From contig NZ_OBQD01000009.1 of assembly GCF_900220975.1 (NCBI RefSeq), forward strand, positions 216,914 through 280,913: a stretch of 64,000 bases of DNA, in the 5' to 3' direction. Each line of letters starts with the position of its first letter. Position 1 is the stretch's first letter. Made by a program: the position numbers and the translations under genes. This DNA comes from Rhizobium subbaraonis (GTDB lineage Bacteria; Pseudomonadota; Alphaproteobacteria; Rhizobiales; Rhizobiaceae). The notes beneath the pieces are model-generated. The model had not been told where the DNA came from and made no database searches. It saw only the letters and a list, made by a program, of their open reading frames with translations. Positions 27,531 to 35,652 of the stretch are shown here, piece after piece.

Positions 27531-28689
27531 CCCGATCGTCGCGTTCTTCCAGCGCGTCTTTGCTGCCATTGGACGGGGCATCGGGCTCTTCATATCATGG
27601 CTTGTCTGGCCCTTCGTGGCGGCGGCGAACTGGTACCGGCAGCGCAGCTGGCTGATCAAGGGGCCGATCGGCATCGTGCTGCTCGGGCTTGTTGCCCTCT
27701 ACGGCTATTTCATCTGGCAGACGCAGGTCTGGACCAACTTCAACATCGACTATGTCAACGCCTACAATTTCCCGGCGCGCAAGAACGATGCCGGCCTGCC
27801 CGTGAAGAGCGCCGCCCAGTCTTCGGGCGCGACGACGGCGACCGGACAGACGGCGGGGCAGGCAGCTCCCGCAAATGCCTGCGAGCGCTCCGCGATCGTC
27901 GATGTCGCCGCCGACCTGATCGACTTCAACGTCGACCAGAATGCCTGGATCTCCTCGATGGTGCTCTACAAGCTCGGCCTGTTCGGCATCGACTGGGACG
28001 ACACGCCGTGGCTCGACAACAAGGCGTCGTTCCAGCGCGGTGTCAACCAGGCGGTTCGCCGTACGACGGTGGAGCTGGTGGATTCGCTTGGTCGCGTGCG
28101 CGGCACGTCCGGGGTCAACAACGACCTGCAGTCTGCACGTGGCAACATCCAGTTCGACGAGGAGACCTGGTACTTCAGCCTGAGCCCGTTCGGCCCGAGG
28201 ACGCCGACCCCCAGCATCTACCGGGCGGCTGCGCGGGACCTGCAGAGGTTCAACGCCTCCCTGACCGCCTGCAATTCGACATTCGATGCGCGGTCCGACA
28301 ACCTCGTGGAATTCCTCGACCGCATCGCCAACGACATCGGCAACACCTCGGCGATCATCCGCGAGCGGTCCGAATTCCACAACGGCGGCTGGTTCGACGT
28401 GCGCGCGGACGACCGTTTCTGGTTCGCCTTCGGCCAGCTCTACGGCTACTACGGCATCCTGTCGGCCGCCGGGGCCGATTTCGACAGCGTCATCGCCCAG
28501 CGCGGCCTGACGCAGATCTGGAACGAAACGCTGAAGCAACTGCGCTCAGCGCTGAACATCCAGCCGGCCATCATCTCGAACGGCCGCGAGGACGGATGGA
28601 TCATGCCGACGCATCTGGCGACCATGGGCTTCTACATCCTGCGCGTTCGCTCCAACCTGGTGGAGATGCGGGATATCCTCGCGCGCTGA
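27523..28689 (+). CDS. DUF2333-family membrane protein
   Basis: The 388-residue protein has an amphipathic/hydrophobic N-terminus (residues ~10-33), a clear membrane helix near 46-66 (GPIGIVLLGLVALYGYFIW), a short Ser/Thr/Ala/Gln-rich linker (~95-115) and a large C-terminal domain with DTPWLDNKASFQRGVNQAVRRTTVELVDSLGRVRGTS, the block I associate with DUF2333. The C-terminal part should be periplasmic if the N-terminus is inside. Eight bases overlap with the preceding gene. It closes the 21.3-28.7 kb cluster and probably provides its membrane anchor. Function unknown. Confidence 0.8.
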   Translation: MLDPIVAFFQRVFAAIGRGIGLFISWLVWPFVAAANWYRQRSWLIKGPIGIVLLGLVALYGYFIWQTQVWTNFNIDYVNAYNFPARKNDAGLPVKSAAQSSGATTATGQTAGQAAPANACERSAIVDVAADLIDFNVDQNAWISSMVLYKLGLFGIDWDDTPWLDNKASFQRGVNQAVRRTTVELVDSLGRVRGTSGVNNDLQSARGNIQFDEETWYFSLSPFGPRTPTPSIYRAAARDLQRFNASLTACNSTFDARSDNLVEFLDRIANDIGNTSAIIRERSEFHNGGWFDVRADDRFWFAFGQLYGYYGILSAAGADFDSVIAQRGLTQIWNETLKQLRSALNIQPAIISNGREDGWIMPTHLATMGFYILRVRSNLVEMRDILAR

Positions 28690-28720
28690 GGGGCCACGGC
28701 CGATCTGTGCCGCCGCGGAA

Positions 28721-28745
28721 GGGAGGCTCTACCGGGCGGCCTCCC
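28721..28745 (+). terminator. weak hairpin between DUF2333 gene and convergent lrp
   Basis: GGGAGGC pairs with GCCTCCC (7 bp) across an 11-base loop, followed by GTCTTGTT on the plus strand. It sits 31 bp after the DUF2333 stop and could end that operon, but the T tract is poor. Confidence 0.35.
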
Positions 28746-28763
28746 GTCTTGTTGGCCTTAGCC

Positions 28764-29225
28764 TCAGACCGGTATCCAGCCGGTGCTCTTGACCTCTTCC
28801 ATCACGGCGTAGGTGTGCGTCTCGCGCACGCCGGGCAGCGAAAGGAACACATCGGAGAGGAAGGTCCGGTAGGCTTCCATGCCGGCCACCCGCGCCTTGA
28901 CGAGATAGTCGAAGCCGCCGGCCACCATGTGGCATTCCATCACGTTGTCGCTCTGGCGGACGGCCTCGGCAAACGTGTCGAACACGTCGGGCGTCGTGCG
29001 ATCGAGCTTGATCTGCACGAAGACGAGCAGGTTGCGGCCGAGGCGTTCCGGCGAGAGGATCGCCATGTAGCCGGTGATATAGCCGTCGCGGGTCAGGCGC
29101 TTGACGCGCTCGGCGGTTGCCGTCGGCGACAGGTTAACCTTCTCGGCGAGTTCGATATTGGACAACCGTCCCTCCTGCTGCAGCGCGCGGAGAATTTTGC
29201 GGTCAAGTCGATCGAGTTCCTTCAT
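28764..29225 (-). CDS. Lrp/AsnC-family transcriptional regulator
   Basis: The 153-residue protein has the family's N-terminal HTH (LDRLDRKILRALQQEGRLSNIELAEKVNLSPTATAERVKRL, quoted here in pieces: LDRKILRALQQEGR and SPTATAERVKRL) and a C-terminal RAM ligand-binding domain from ~60 (FVQIKLDRTTPDVFDTFAEA, VAGGFDYLVKARV). It resembles Lrp itself more than specialised members. Lrp-type proteins form octamers and respond to amino acids. It is transcribed away from fhs across a 275-bp region and may control that gene or be autoregulated; the target is not visible from sequence. Confidence 0.9.
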   Translation of the reverse strand: MKELDRLDRKILRALQQEGRLSNIELAEKVNLSPTATAERVKRLTRDGYITGYMAILSPERLGRNLLVFVQIKLDRTTPDVFDTFAEAVRQSDNVMECHMVAGGFDYLVKARVAGMEAYRTFLSDVFLSLPGVRETHTYAVMEEVKSTGWIPV

Positions 29226-29500
29226 GATTCCCTACCTATCTTGTCCTTGGTCGTCATATTCGGGGGGAAACTGCATGATTGCTGGTGATCCTCTCTCCAT
29301 ATTTCGGGGACATCTGCAAGCGATTATCGCCGGATAGACGCAAATGTGAGCGGGATCGATGCAAAAGGCTGTGGCCTCGGGCGGCCTTTGCGGGTCTAAA
29401 TATGGCGCCATGCGCGTCACGGTGGTCACAACCGCAAAGACAAGAACAGAGCAAGACGTGAGGCGCGATCGACGTCATTTCCATTCGAAGGGGAGGAAGA

Positions 29501-31186
29501 ATGGGCAATACCGGTTTCAAATCCGACATAGAGATCGCCAGGGCGGCCAGGAAATTGCCGATCCTCGAGATTGGCGCAAGCCTCGGCATACCGGCCGAAG
29601 AGTTGCTACCCTATGGCCACGACAAGGCAAAGATCAGCGCGAACTTCATCGCCGCACAAAAAGGGAAAAAGGACGGACGGCTCATCCTCGTCACGGCCAT
29701 CAATCCGACACCTGCAGGCGAGGGCAAGACGACAACCACGGTCGGCCTTGGCGACGGGCTGAACCGGATCGGCAAGAAGGCGATCGTCTGCATCCGCGAG
29801 GCGTCACTCGGTCCATGCTTCGGCGTCAAGGGCGGTGCCGCAGGTGGCGGCTATGCGCAGGTGGTGCCGATGGAGGACATCAATCTCCATTTCACCGGCG
29901 ATTTCCATGCGATCACTTCGGCGCACAACCTGCTTGCCGCCCTGATCGACAACCACATCTACTGGGGTAACGAGCAGAATATCGACATTCGCCGCATCGC
30001 CTGGCGCCGGGTCATGGATATGAACGACCGGGCGCTGCGCGATATCGTCTGCTCGCTCGGCGGCGTCGCGAACGGATTTCCCCGCGAGGCCGGCTTCGAT
30101 ATCACCGTCGCTTCGGAGGTCATGGCCATCCTCTGCCTGTCGGAGGATCTGGCAGACCTCGAAAAGCGGCTCGGCAACATCATCGTCGGGTATCGCCGCG
30201 ACAAGAGCCCGGTCTTCGCCCGCGACATCAAGGCGGACGGGGCCATGGCGGTGCTGCTGAAGGATGCGATCCAGCCGAACCTGGTCCAGACGCTGGAGAA
30301 CAATCCTGCCTTCGTCCACGGCGGTCCGTTCGCCAATATCGCGCATGGGTGCAACTCCGTGGTGGCGACCAAGACGGCGCTGAAGCTTGCCGACTACGTC
30401 GTCACCGAAGCCGGCTTCGGGGCGGATCTCGGCGCGGAGAAGTTCTTCGACATCAAGTGCCGCAAGGCCGGTCTGAAGCCCGATGCCGCCGTGATCGTCG
30501 CAACCGCGCGGGCGATGAAGATGAACGGCGGGGTGAAGAAGGACGCGCTCGGCGAGGAGAACATCGCAGCGGTGCGCAAGGGTTGCGCCAATCTCGGCCG
30601 TCATGTGCAGAACGTGAAGAAATTCGGCGTACCGGTGATCGTGGCGATCAACCATTTTTCGAGTGATACGGAAGGCGAGATCCAGGCGATCAAGGACTAT
30701 GTCGCAACGCTCGGCGCGCAGGCCGTCCTGTGCCGGCACTGGGCGGAGGGATCGGCGGGCATCGAGGAACTGGCGCACAAGGTCGTGGCGCTTGCCGAAT
30801 CCGGTCGATCGCAGTTCGCCCCGCTTTATCCCGACGACATGTCGCTGTTTCACAAGATCGAGACGATCGCCAAGGACATCTACCATGCAAGCGAGGTGAT
30901 CGCGGACAAATCGGTGCGCGACCAGCTGCATGCCTGGGAGGCGCAGGGCTATGGCAATCTGCCGATCTGCATGGCCAAGACGCAGTATTCGTTTTCGACC
31001 GATCCGAACCTGCGCGGCGCGCCGGAGGGGCATACTGTGCCGGTCCGCGAAGTGCGGCTTTCGGCCGGCGCCGGTTTCGTCGTCGTCATCACCGGCGAGA
31101 TCATGACCATGCCCGGCCTGCCGAAGGTGCCGTCCTCGGAAAGGATCTTCCTGAACGAGCAGGGGCAGATCGAAGGCCTGTTCTAG
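29501..31186 (+). CDS. fhs: formate-tetrahydrofolate ligase
   Basis: The enzyme makes 10-formyl-THF from formate, THF and ATP, feeding one-carbon units to purine synthesis. The 561-residue product has the P-loop-like [18 protein letters not shown] (~70-87) and the Fhs signature blocks [14 protein letters not shown] and [15 protein letters not shown]. Length matches the family (~555-560). GGGGAGGAAG precedes the ATG. It sits alone, facing the heme receptor gene downstream. Confidence 0.96.
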   Translation: MGNTGFKSDIEIARAARKLPILEIGASLGIPAEELLPYGHDKAKISANFIAAQKGKKDGRLILVTAINPTPAGEGKTTTTVGLGDGLNRIGKKAIVCIREASLGPCFGVKGGAAGGGYAQVVPMEDINLHFTGDFHAITSAHNLLAALIDNHIYWGNEQNIDIRRIAWRRVMDMNDRALRDIVCSLGGVANGFPREAGFDITVASEVMAILCLSEDLADLEKRLGNIIVGYRRDKSPVFARDIKADGAMAVLLKDAIQPNLVQTLENNPAFVHGGPFANIAHGCNSVVATKTALKLADYVVTEAGFGADLGAEKFFDIKCRKAGLKPDAAVIVATARAMKMNGGVKKDALGEENIAAVRKGCANLGRHVQNVKKFGVPVIVAINHFSSDTEGEIQAIKDYVATLGAQAVLCRHWAEGSAGIEELAHKVVALAESGRSQFAPLYPDDMSLFHKIETIAKDIYHASEVIADKSVRDQLHAWEAQGYGNLPICMAKTQYSFSTDPNLRGAPEGHTVPVREVRLSAGAGFVVVITGEIMTMPGLPKVPSSERIFLNEQGQIEGLF

Positions 31187-31417
31187 AGCCTCCTCCTGCA
31201 GGACGCTGATCCGCGTCGGGCGGGGCGAATGCCGCCGCCGAGTCGCCCGACCTGGTCGGGCAGTCGGCGTTGAAGTCCTTTCGAGCAAAGGGGTTTCCTT
31301 CGCGCCAAGGACACGGCGCGGCTGGACACCGGCTCGGCGGCCGGTGTGATGGGGCTCGCTTGCGGGGCAGGCGTCCCGTGCGGTTGAGCAAACTGGCGGG
31401 AAGCACCTGCATGCAGA

Positions 31418-31440
31418 ACGCCGCGGCGGGGCCGCGGCGT
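31418..31440 (-). terminator. GC-rich hairpin downstream of the heme receptor gene
   Basis: ACGCCGCGGC pairs perfectly with GCCGCGGCGT across a GGG loop, 30 bp past the receptor stop. The tail on the minus strand is TTCTGCATG, so the T tract is weak. The 283-bp gap between fhs and this gene has other GC-rich inverted segments, but I see no gene in it. Confidence 0.45.
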
Positions 31441-31469
31441 CCATACTTCGATCCTTTTATCGCGAAAGC

Positions 31470-33737
31470 TCAGAAGGTCTTGGTGAGCGACACGCGGAAA
31501 GTGCGGCCGGCCTCGCTGTAGAAGTCGCGCGCCTCCTGTGTCGTGCCATCCGGCACGTCGATCGCGTTCCAGTACTTCTTGTCGAAGATGTTGAAGATAC
31601 CAGCCTGGACGCGCAGGCCCTCGACCTGCTTGGGCTGCCACCAGGCCGTCATGTCGACGACGCCGTAGCCCGGCGCCTTGAAGCCGCCATCGCTGACCTT
31701 GTCGCGCGCCGCTGCCGTCGTCAGCGAGACGTCGGAGCCCCAGTCTTCGGTCGCATAGCCGAGGCCGATGATGGCGCGCAGCGGCGCCACCGAGTTCAGA
31801 TACTGGTCGGTGTCGGTATCCTTGCCGTGCGACCAGGCCACCGAACCCCATGTGCGCCATTCGTCCGTGAAGCGCCATTCGCCGGCGAACTCCACGCCGT
31901 AGATGCGGACGCGATCCAGGTTATCGTAACCGAGGATGCCGCCTATCGGATATTCGCCGCCGGGCGGCGCGAGCTGCACCTGATCGATGAAGTTGCGATA
32001 GTAGTTGTTGAAGACCGTGGCCGACACCGTATAGGCGTCGGATGCGTAGTTCGTGCCGATCTCGAAGCCGTTGCTCGTCTCGCTCTTCAGGTCCGGGTTG
32101 CCGATGCGGGCATAGGAGCCGGGGGCACCATAGTTCTGATAGAGCTCGGTCGCGCTCGGAGCGCGGAAGCCCTGCGCCCACTGTGCGAAGAATTCGAGCT
32201 CGGACGTCGCTTGCCAGGCGGCACGCAGCTTCGGCGAGAAGCGGGAATCGCTCGTGCCGTCGAGATAGGCGGCGTCGAAGTTCGGGCTGCGCTCGTATTC
32301 CGCGGTGGATTTCGGAGAGTGGCGGTACCAGTCGAAGCGCAGGCCGGGCGTGATCGTCAGGCGGTTGTCGACCAGCTTGATGTCATCCTCGACATAGGCG
32401 CCGAAGAAGACGCTGTCGACGTCGGGCATGTCGGAGGCATTGGTGTGCAGCATGCGGCAGGACTGCGGGCCGAACGGCTGCGGCACCGTCAGCCAGTCGA
32501 CATCCGGGCAATTGTCGCGGCCGGACGAATACTGGTGCGTCTTCTGGCCGTAAAGTTCCGCGCCGAAGCGGAAGCCGTGTTCGATGCCGCCGAGCTGTAC
32601 CGCCTTGGCCGCATCGCCGTTGATGCCGTAGCTGGTCTGCTCCAGCATGTTGTCACGGGCATATTCGCCCGTCGGGTACCCGTAGTAGAACGGATCGGTG
32701 GGAATGATGGTCGAGCGGCTGTCGGGCAGGCGGAAACCGTTTGTGCGGTTGTTCAGCCGCTGCCTTTGCCAGTAGGCGACGACGCTCGCCTGGTCGAGCC
32801 AGTCGGTTCCGTCGGGCGAAATGAAGTCGTAGGAGGCGGAGACGCGCTTGCGGTCGATCTCCTCGCCGGATTTCAGCGAGCCGGGCTCGTAGCTTGAGGT
32901 CGTGCCGCGCATGTTGTCGATATCTTCGTCACGGTTGAAGATTTCGCCAGTCAGGCCGAAGCGGTGGCCGCCATCGATATACTGATGGATCTTGGCCAGC
33001 ATGTTGCGCTGGTCGAAGTCCATCGGATTGGCTTCGGTGCGGGTGGTGCCGTAGCCGCCGACGTCGCCGCGGTTGTCGGTCTCGTGTCCCTTCTTGTAGC
33101 CGCCCTGGAGCAGCAGCCAGGTATCGTCGAAGCGACCGGCGATCGCACCGTTGCCGACCACGCTCTTGTCGGCGCTGTCATAGGTGGTCTTGGTGATCGC
33201 GCCGAACGTCTTGCCTTCGGAGATCAGGTCTTCCGGGTTGAGGGTTCGCAGTTGCACCACGCCGCCGAGCGCGCCGGAGCCATAGCGCGACGAATCGGTG
33301 CCCTTGGTCACGTCGATGCCCGAGAGGCTGTCGAAATCGAAGCCGTTCAGCCCGCCCTGCGCGGAATCGCGCGGATCCGTCAGCCACGGCACGCGGATGC
33401 CGTCGAGGGTCGTCAGGACGCGATCGTTCTGAAGGCCGCGAATGTTGATACTGTTGTTCTGGGTATTGAAATTGACGCCGGCATCGACCCGCCTGGCAAA
33501 GTCCTGAAAGTCGGTGACCATTCGGTCTTCCAGCGTCGCCCGCCCGGTCGTCTGCGTCAGCGGCGAGGGGTTTGCGTTCTCGCTGGCGCCCTCCACGGTG
33601 ATGGTCCTGAGCGTCGTCGGTTGAACGGGTGTGGTGTCCGTTGCTTCTTGGGCGAGTGCTGGTGTGCTTGCGCCGACCACGATGGCTATGGCCGTTCCCC
33701 CCAACAGCCGCCGCGACAAGGATGAGAATGGTATCAT
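31470..33737 (-). CDS. shmR: TonB-dependent heme/hemoglobin receptor
   Basis: This outer-membrane gated channel takes up heme using TonB. A signal peptide (cleavage after TPALAQ) is followed by a plug domain (RTITVEGASENANPSP, NNSINIRGLQNDRVLTTLDG) and a beta-barrel ending in the outer-membrane Phe (RVSLTKTF). It carries the heme-receptor boxes FRAPSATELYQ and NPDLKSE (family NPNL), placing it in the hemoglobin/transferrin/lactoferrin receptor family. No His occurs between these two boxes, where many heme receptors have one. ATG 33737 follows AGGGGAAA. A RirA-like box lies ~140 bp upstream. The symbol follows the Sinorhizobium heme receptor and is tentative. Confidence 0.87.
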   Translation of the reverse strand: MIPFSSLSRRLLGGTAIAIVVGASTPALAQEATDTTPVQPTTLRTITVEGASENANPSPLTQTTGRATLEDRMVTDFQDFARRVDAGVNFNTQNNSINIRGLQNDRVLTTLDGIRVPWLTDPRDSAQGGLNGFDFDSLSGIDVTKGTDSSRYGSGALGGVVQLRTLNPEDLISEGKTFGAITKTTYDSADKSVVGNGAIAGRFDDTWLLLQGGYKKGHETDNRGDVGGYGTTRTEANPMDFDQRNMLAKIHQYIDGGHRFGLTGEIFNRDEDIDNMRGTTSSYEPGSLKSGEEIDRKRVSASYDFISPDGTDWLDQASVVAYWQRQRLNNRTNGFRLPDSRSTIIPTDPFYYGYPTGEYARDNMLEQTSYGINGDAAKAVQLGGIEHGFRFGAELYGQKTHQYSSGRDNCPDVDWLTVPQPFGPQSCRMLHTNASDMPDVDSVFFGAYVEDDIKLVDNRLTITPGLRFDWYRHSPKSTAEYERSPNFDAAYLDGTSDSRFSPKLRAAWQATSELEFFAQWAQGFRAPSATELYQNYGAPGSYARIGNPDLKSETSNGFEIGTNYASDAYTVSATVFNNYYRNFIDQVQLAPPGGEYPIGGILGYDNLDRVRIYGVEFAGEWRFTDEWRTWGSVAWSHGKDTDTDQYLNSVAPLRAIIGLGYATEDWGSDVSLTTAAARDKVSDGGFKAPGYGVVDMTAWWQPKQVEGLRVQAGIFNIFDKKYWNAIDVPDGTTQEARDFYSEAGRTFRVSLTKTF

Positions 33738-33876
33738 CGAATTTCCCCTGTAAATGCACGCGAAAAGCCCTCGCACGCAGCCATCTGCCGCGTGCGTCGC
33801 TCTTCCTGGAGTTCCTCTGGAAGGAGGCCCGGGGCGATACCTATTTAATCTGGACTGATTTCATCAAGTTTAAATA

Positions 33877-33891
33877 TGACTTTTATCTTCA
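33877..33891 (-). promoter_or_regulatory. TGA-N9-TCA iron-responsive (RirA IRO-like) box
   Basis: The sequence TGACTTTTATCTTCA matches the TGA-N9-TCA pattern proposed for the RirA iron regulator of Rhizobiales. It is in an AT-rich patch (33840-33905) within the receptor's upstream region, where RirA control would be expected. The pattern is short and symmetric, so the call depends on the context. Confidence 0.45.
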
Positions 33892-33948
33892 AGTTTTTGT
33901 GAGGATAAGTGATCGTCCGCAAGCTTGCCGGCCGCTGCCGCTCTTCGC

Positions 33949-34458
33949 TCAGCTGAACGGGCCAAGGTAGTCCCGCTTGCCGATCGCCACGCCGTCGTGA
34001 CGGAGGATGTCGTAGGCGGTGGTGACGTGGAAGAAGAAGTTGGGGACGGCGAATTCGAGGAGATAGTCGATGCCGGTGAAGGTCACGTCGAGGCTGCCGA
34101 CCGCCAGATTCACCGCGCGGGTCTCGCTGCCCTGAAGGTCGCGTTCCGAGATCGTTTCGAGATAGGCGACGGTCTTTTCTATGCGCGCACCAAGCTCCGC
34201 GAAGGTCGCTTCGGTGTCGGGCAGGCTGGGCGCGGGCTTCGGGGTCAGGCGGCCAAGTGCGTTCTTCGAGGTATCGCTGGCGCGCTGGACCTGGCCGCAG
34301 AGCGACAGCATGTCGGGGGCGAGGCGGGAGTTCAGCATGATCCCGGGCTCGATCCCGTTTTCGGCGGCATGGGCCTCCGCCTTCTCGAGCAGCGTCGAAA
34401 GCATGTTCAGGCCGCGGATGAAGACCGGGACGGAAAGGCGATACATGGATACGGTCAT
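33949..34458 (-). CDS. DUF1993 family protein
   Basis: The 169-residue soluble helical protein begins TVSMYRLSVPVFIRGLNMLS and ends with FHVTTAYDILRHDGVAIGKRDYLG, both characteristic of DUF1993, which belongs to the DinB-like four-helix bundle group. His residues in FFFHVTTAYDILRHDG could form a metal site as in DinB proteins. Function is unknown. AGGAA precedes ATG 34458. The gene is separate from its neighbours. Confidence 0.85.
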   Translation of the reverse strand: MTVSMYRLSVPVFIRGLNMLSTLLEKAEAHAAENGIEPGIMLNSRLAPDMLSLCGQVQRASDTSKNALGRLTPKPAPSLPDTEATFAELGARIEKTVAYLETISERDLQGSETRAVNLAVGSLDVTFTGIDYLLEFAVPNFFFHVTTAYDILRHDGVAIGKRDYLGPFS

Positions 34459-34558
34459 GCCAGGTGTTCCTTGTCTATGCAGGTTTGTCTCGCATCCAGT
34501 ATAGGCCGTTCCGCTGCGGAGTTGAGCCCGCTGTCGCGTCTTGCCAAAAGAAACGGTG

Positions 34559-35473
34559 CTACCAGCAATAGCGATAGCCGTTCTTTCGCTTGATGACGTC
34601 GAGATGCAGATGAGTCTCGTGCGCCGCATCGCTGCCCGGATCGAGAACCGTCGTGAAATAGAGGCAGGCGGTCGCGACGGCTGCGCGCTGAAGGGCTCCC
34701 TCGACAGTCGAGTCCTTTTCGCGCGGGGCGATGTCGAGGCGGCTCCCGTCAGAGAAGGTGAAGGCGGCGATATCGACCGCATTGCCGAAGGCGTGTTCGG
34801 AAACCTTGCCGTTGGACGCGTTGTTGCGGTTGCGGCAGACATAGGCCGATGCCTGCTCGAGCCCGGTCAGCTTTTTATCCGGCATCGCTGCCTTGACCGC
34901 CGGCACTAACGCCTCCTGTGACCACCGCTGCAATTGCAGCGCGGTCTCGCAGCGAAGCGTCGCCTTCGGCTCAAGCGCGATATCGGCGGAGAGGCGGGAC
35001 AGTTCCACCGGCCGGGCAATGCCGCAGCCGTTCTGCGGATCGATCGGAGCAATTTCCTTCACGATCGCGCCCGCGGCCTTCAGTTCGCCGAGGCAGGCGG
35101 CGAGGGTTTCATCGTCCTCTCTTTCCAGCGGCCGGGGCGGCTCTTTTGCCTCCTCCTTTTTCTTCTTCTCTTCTGTCGGTGCCGGCGGCCCCTGCATTTC
35201 CCGTGGTGCGGATTTCTCCGCAGCTTCGGTTTGCTGGCTCGCCGTCGCATCAGGGCGGGGCAGCGGGAGCGGGCCGTTCTTCGGAAGCCCGGCACCGGTC
35301 AGGGACAAAAGGCTCAGGATCAGGATGGTCGTCTGGCGCGGATCGATGTTGCGGCCCTCCAGTTTCGCACGAACGGTGAGAAGAAAACGCGCGACGAAGG
35401 TTTCGGTTTCCGGGAAGCAAAAAGAGCGGCCGGCAGGCGGCGGCAGCGCGGAAATCGCGGTTGCGTTCGCCAT
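34559..35473 (-). CDS. extensin-like family protein
   Basis: The 304-residue protein has an N-terminal hydrophobic stretch (~48-62), a Pro/Lys/Glu-rich linker (~65-115) and a C-terminal extensin-like domain. The domain shows the pattern GCGIARPVELSRLSADIAL, SAYVCRNRNNASNGKVSEHAFGNAVDIAAF and HETHLHLDV. The SEHAFGNAVDI and HLHLD segments resemble the zinc site of LAS/VanY-like peptidases, so a peptidoglycan-modifying role is possible (inference). It is transcribed away from trpL and starts 25 bp from it. Confidence 0.85.
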   Translation of the reverse strand: MANATAISALPPPAGRSFCFPETETFVARFLLTVRAKLEGRNIDPRQTTILILSLLSLTGAGLPKNGPLPLPRPDATASQQTEAAEKSAPREMQGPPAPTEEKKKKEEAKEPPRPLEREDDETLAACLGELKAAGAIVKEIAPIDPQNGCGIARPVELSRLSADIALEPKATLRCETALQLQRWSQEALVPAVKAAMPDKKLTGLEQASAYVCRNRNNASNGKVSEHAFGNAVDIAAFTFSDGSRLDIAPREKDSTVEGALQRAAVATACLYFTTVLDPGSDAAHETHLHLDVIKRKNGYRYCW

Positions 35474-35497
35474 GGCTTCGCGCTAACAATTCGGCCG

Positions 35498-35542
35498 ATG
35501 AAAAACGCACGCAACATTTCGACCTGGTGGTGGGCTCGCTGA
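35498..35542 (+). CDS. trpL: trp leader peptide TrpL
   Basis: The 14-residue peptide MKNARNISTWWWAR has three consecutive Trp codons (TGG TGG TGG), the signature of ribosome-mediated tryptophan attenuation. It lies 110 bp upstream of trpE(G) on the same strand and is followed by a terminator and a competing antiterminator. In S. meliloti the equivalent leader peptide and the short attenuator RNA have reported trans-acting roles. Confidence 0.95.
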   Translation: MKNARNISTWWWAR

Positions 35543-35610
35543 AGCGGCCTCGACCAGTCATGCGTGATTGAAACGAACAGCCGCCCGGAAACCTCGAGGC
35601 GGCTTTTTCT
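35543..35610 (+). promoter_or_regulatory. trp attenuator: antiterminator and terminator
   Basis: The terminator stem is AGCCGCC (35579-35585) with GGCGGCT (35598-35604), then a run of five T. The segment AGCGGCCTCGA at 35543-35553, right after the trpL stop, can pair with TCGAGGCGGCT at 35594-35604 over 11 bases with one mismatch, so it competes with the terminator. A ribosome stalled at the Trp codons would alter which pairing forms. This is standard trp attenuation. Confidence 0.85.
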
Positions 35611-35652
35611 TTTCGGGCCGCAGGTAGACCGGGCCGAACAGGAGAGCAGGGA

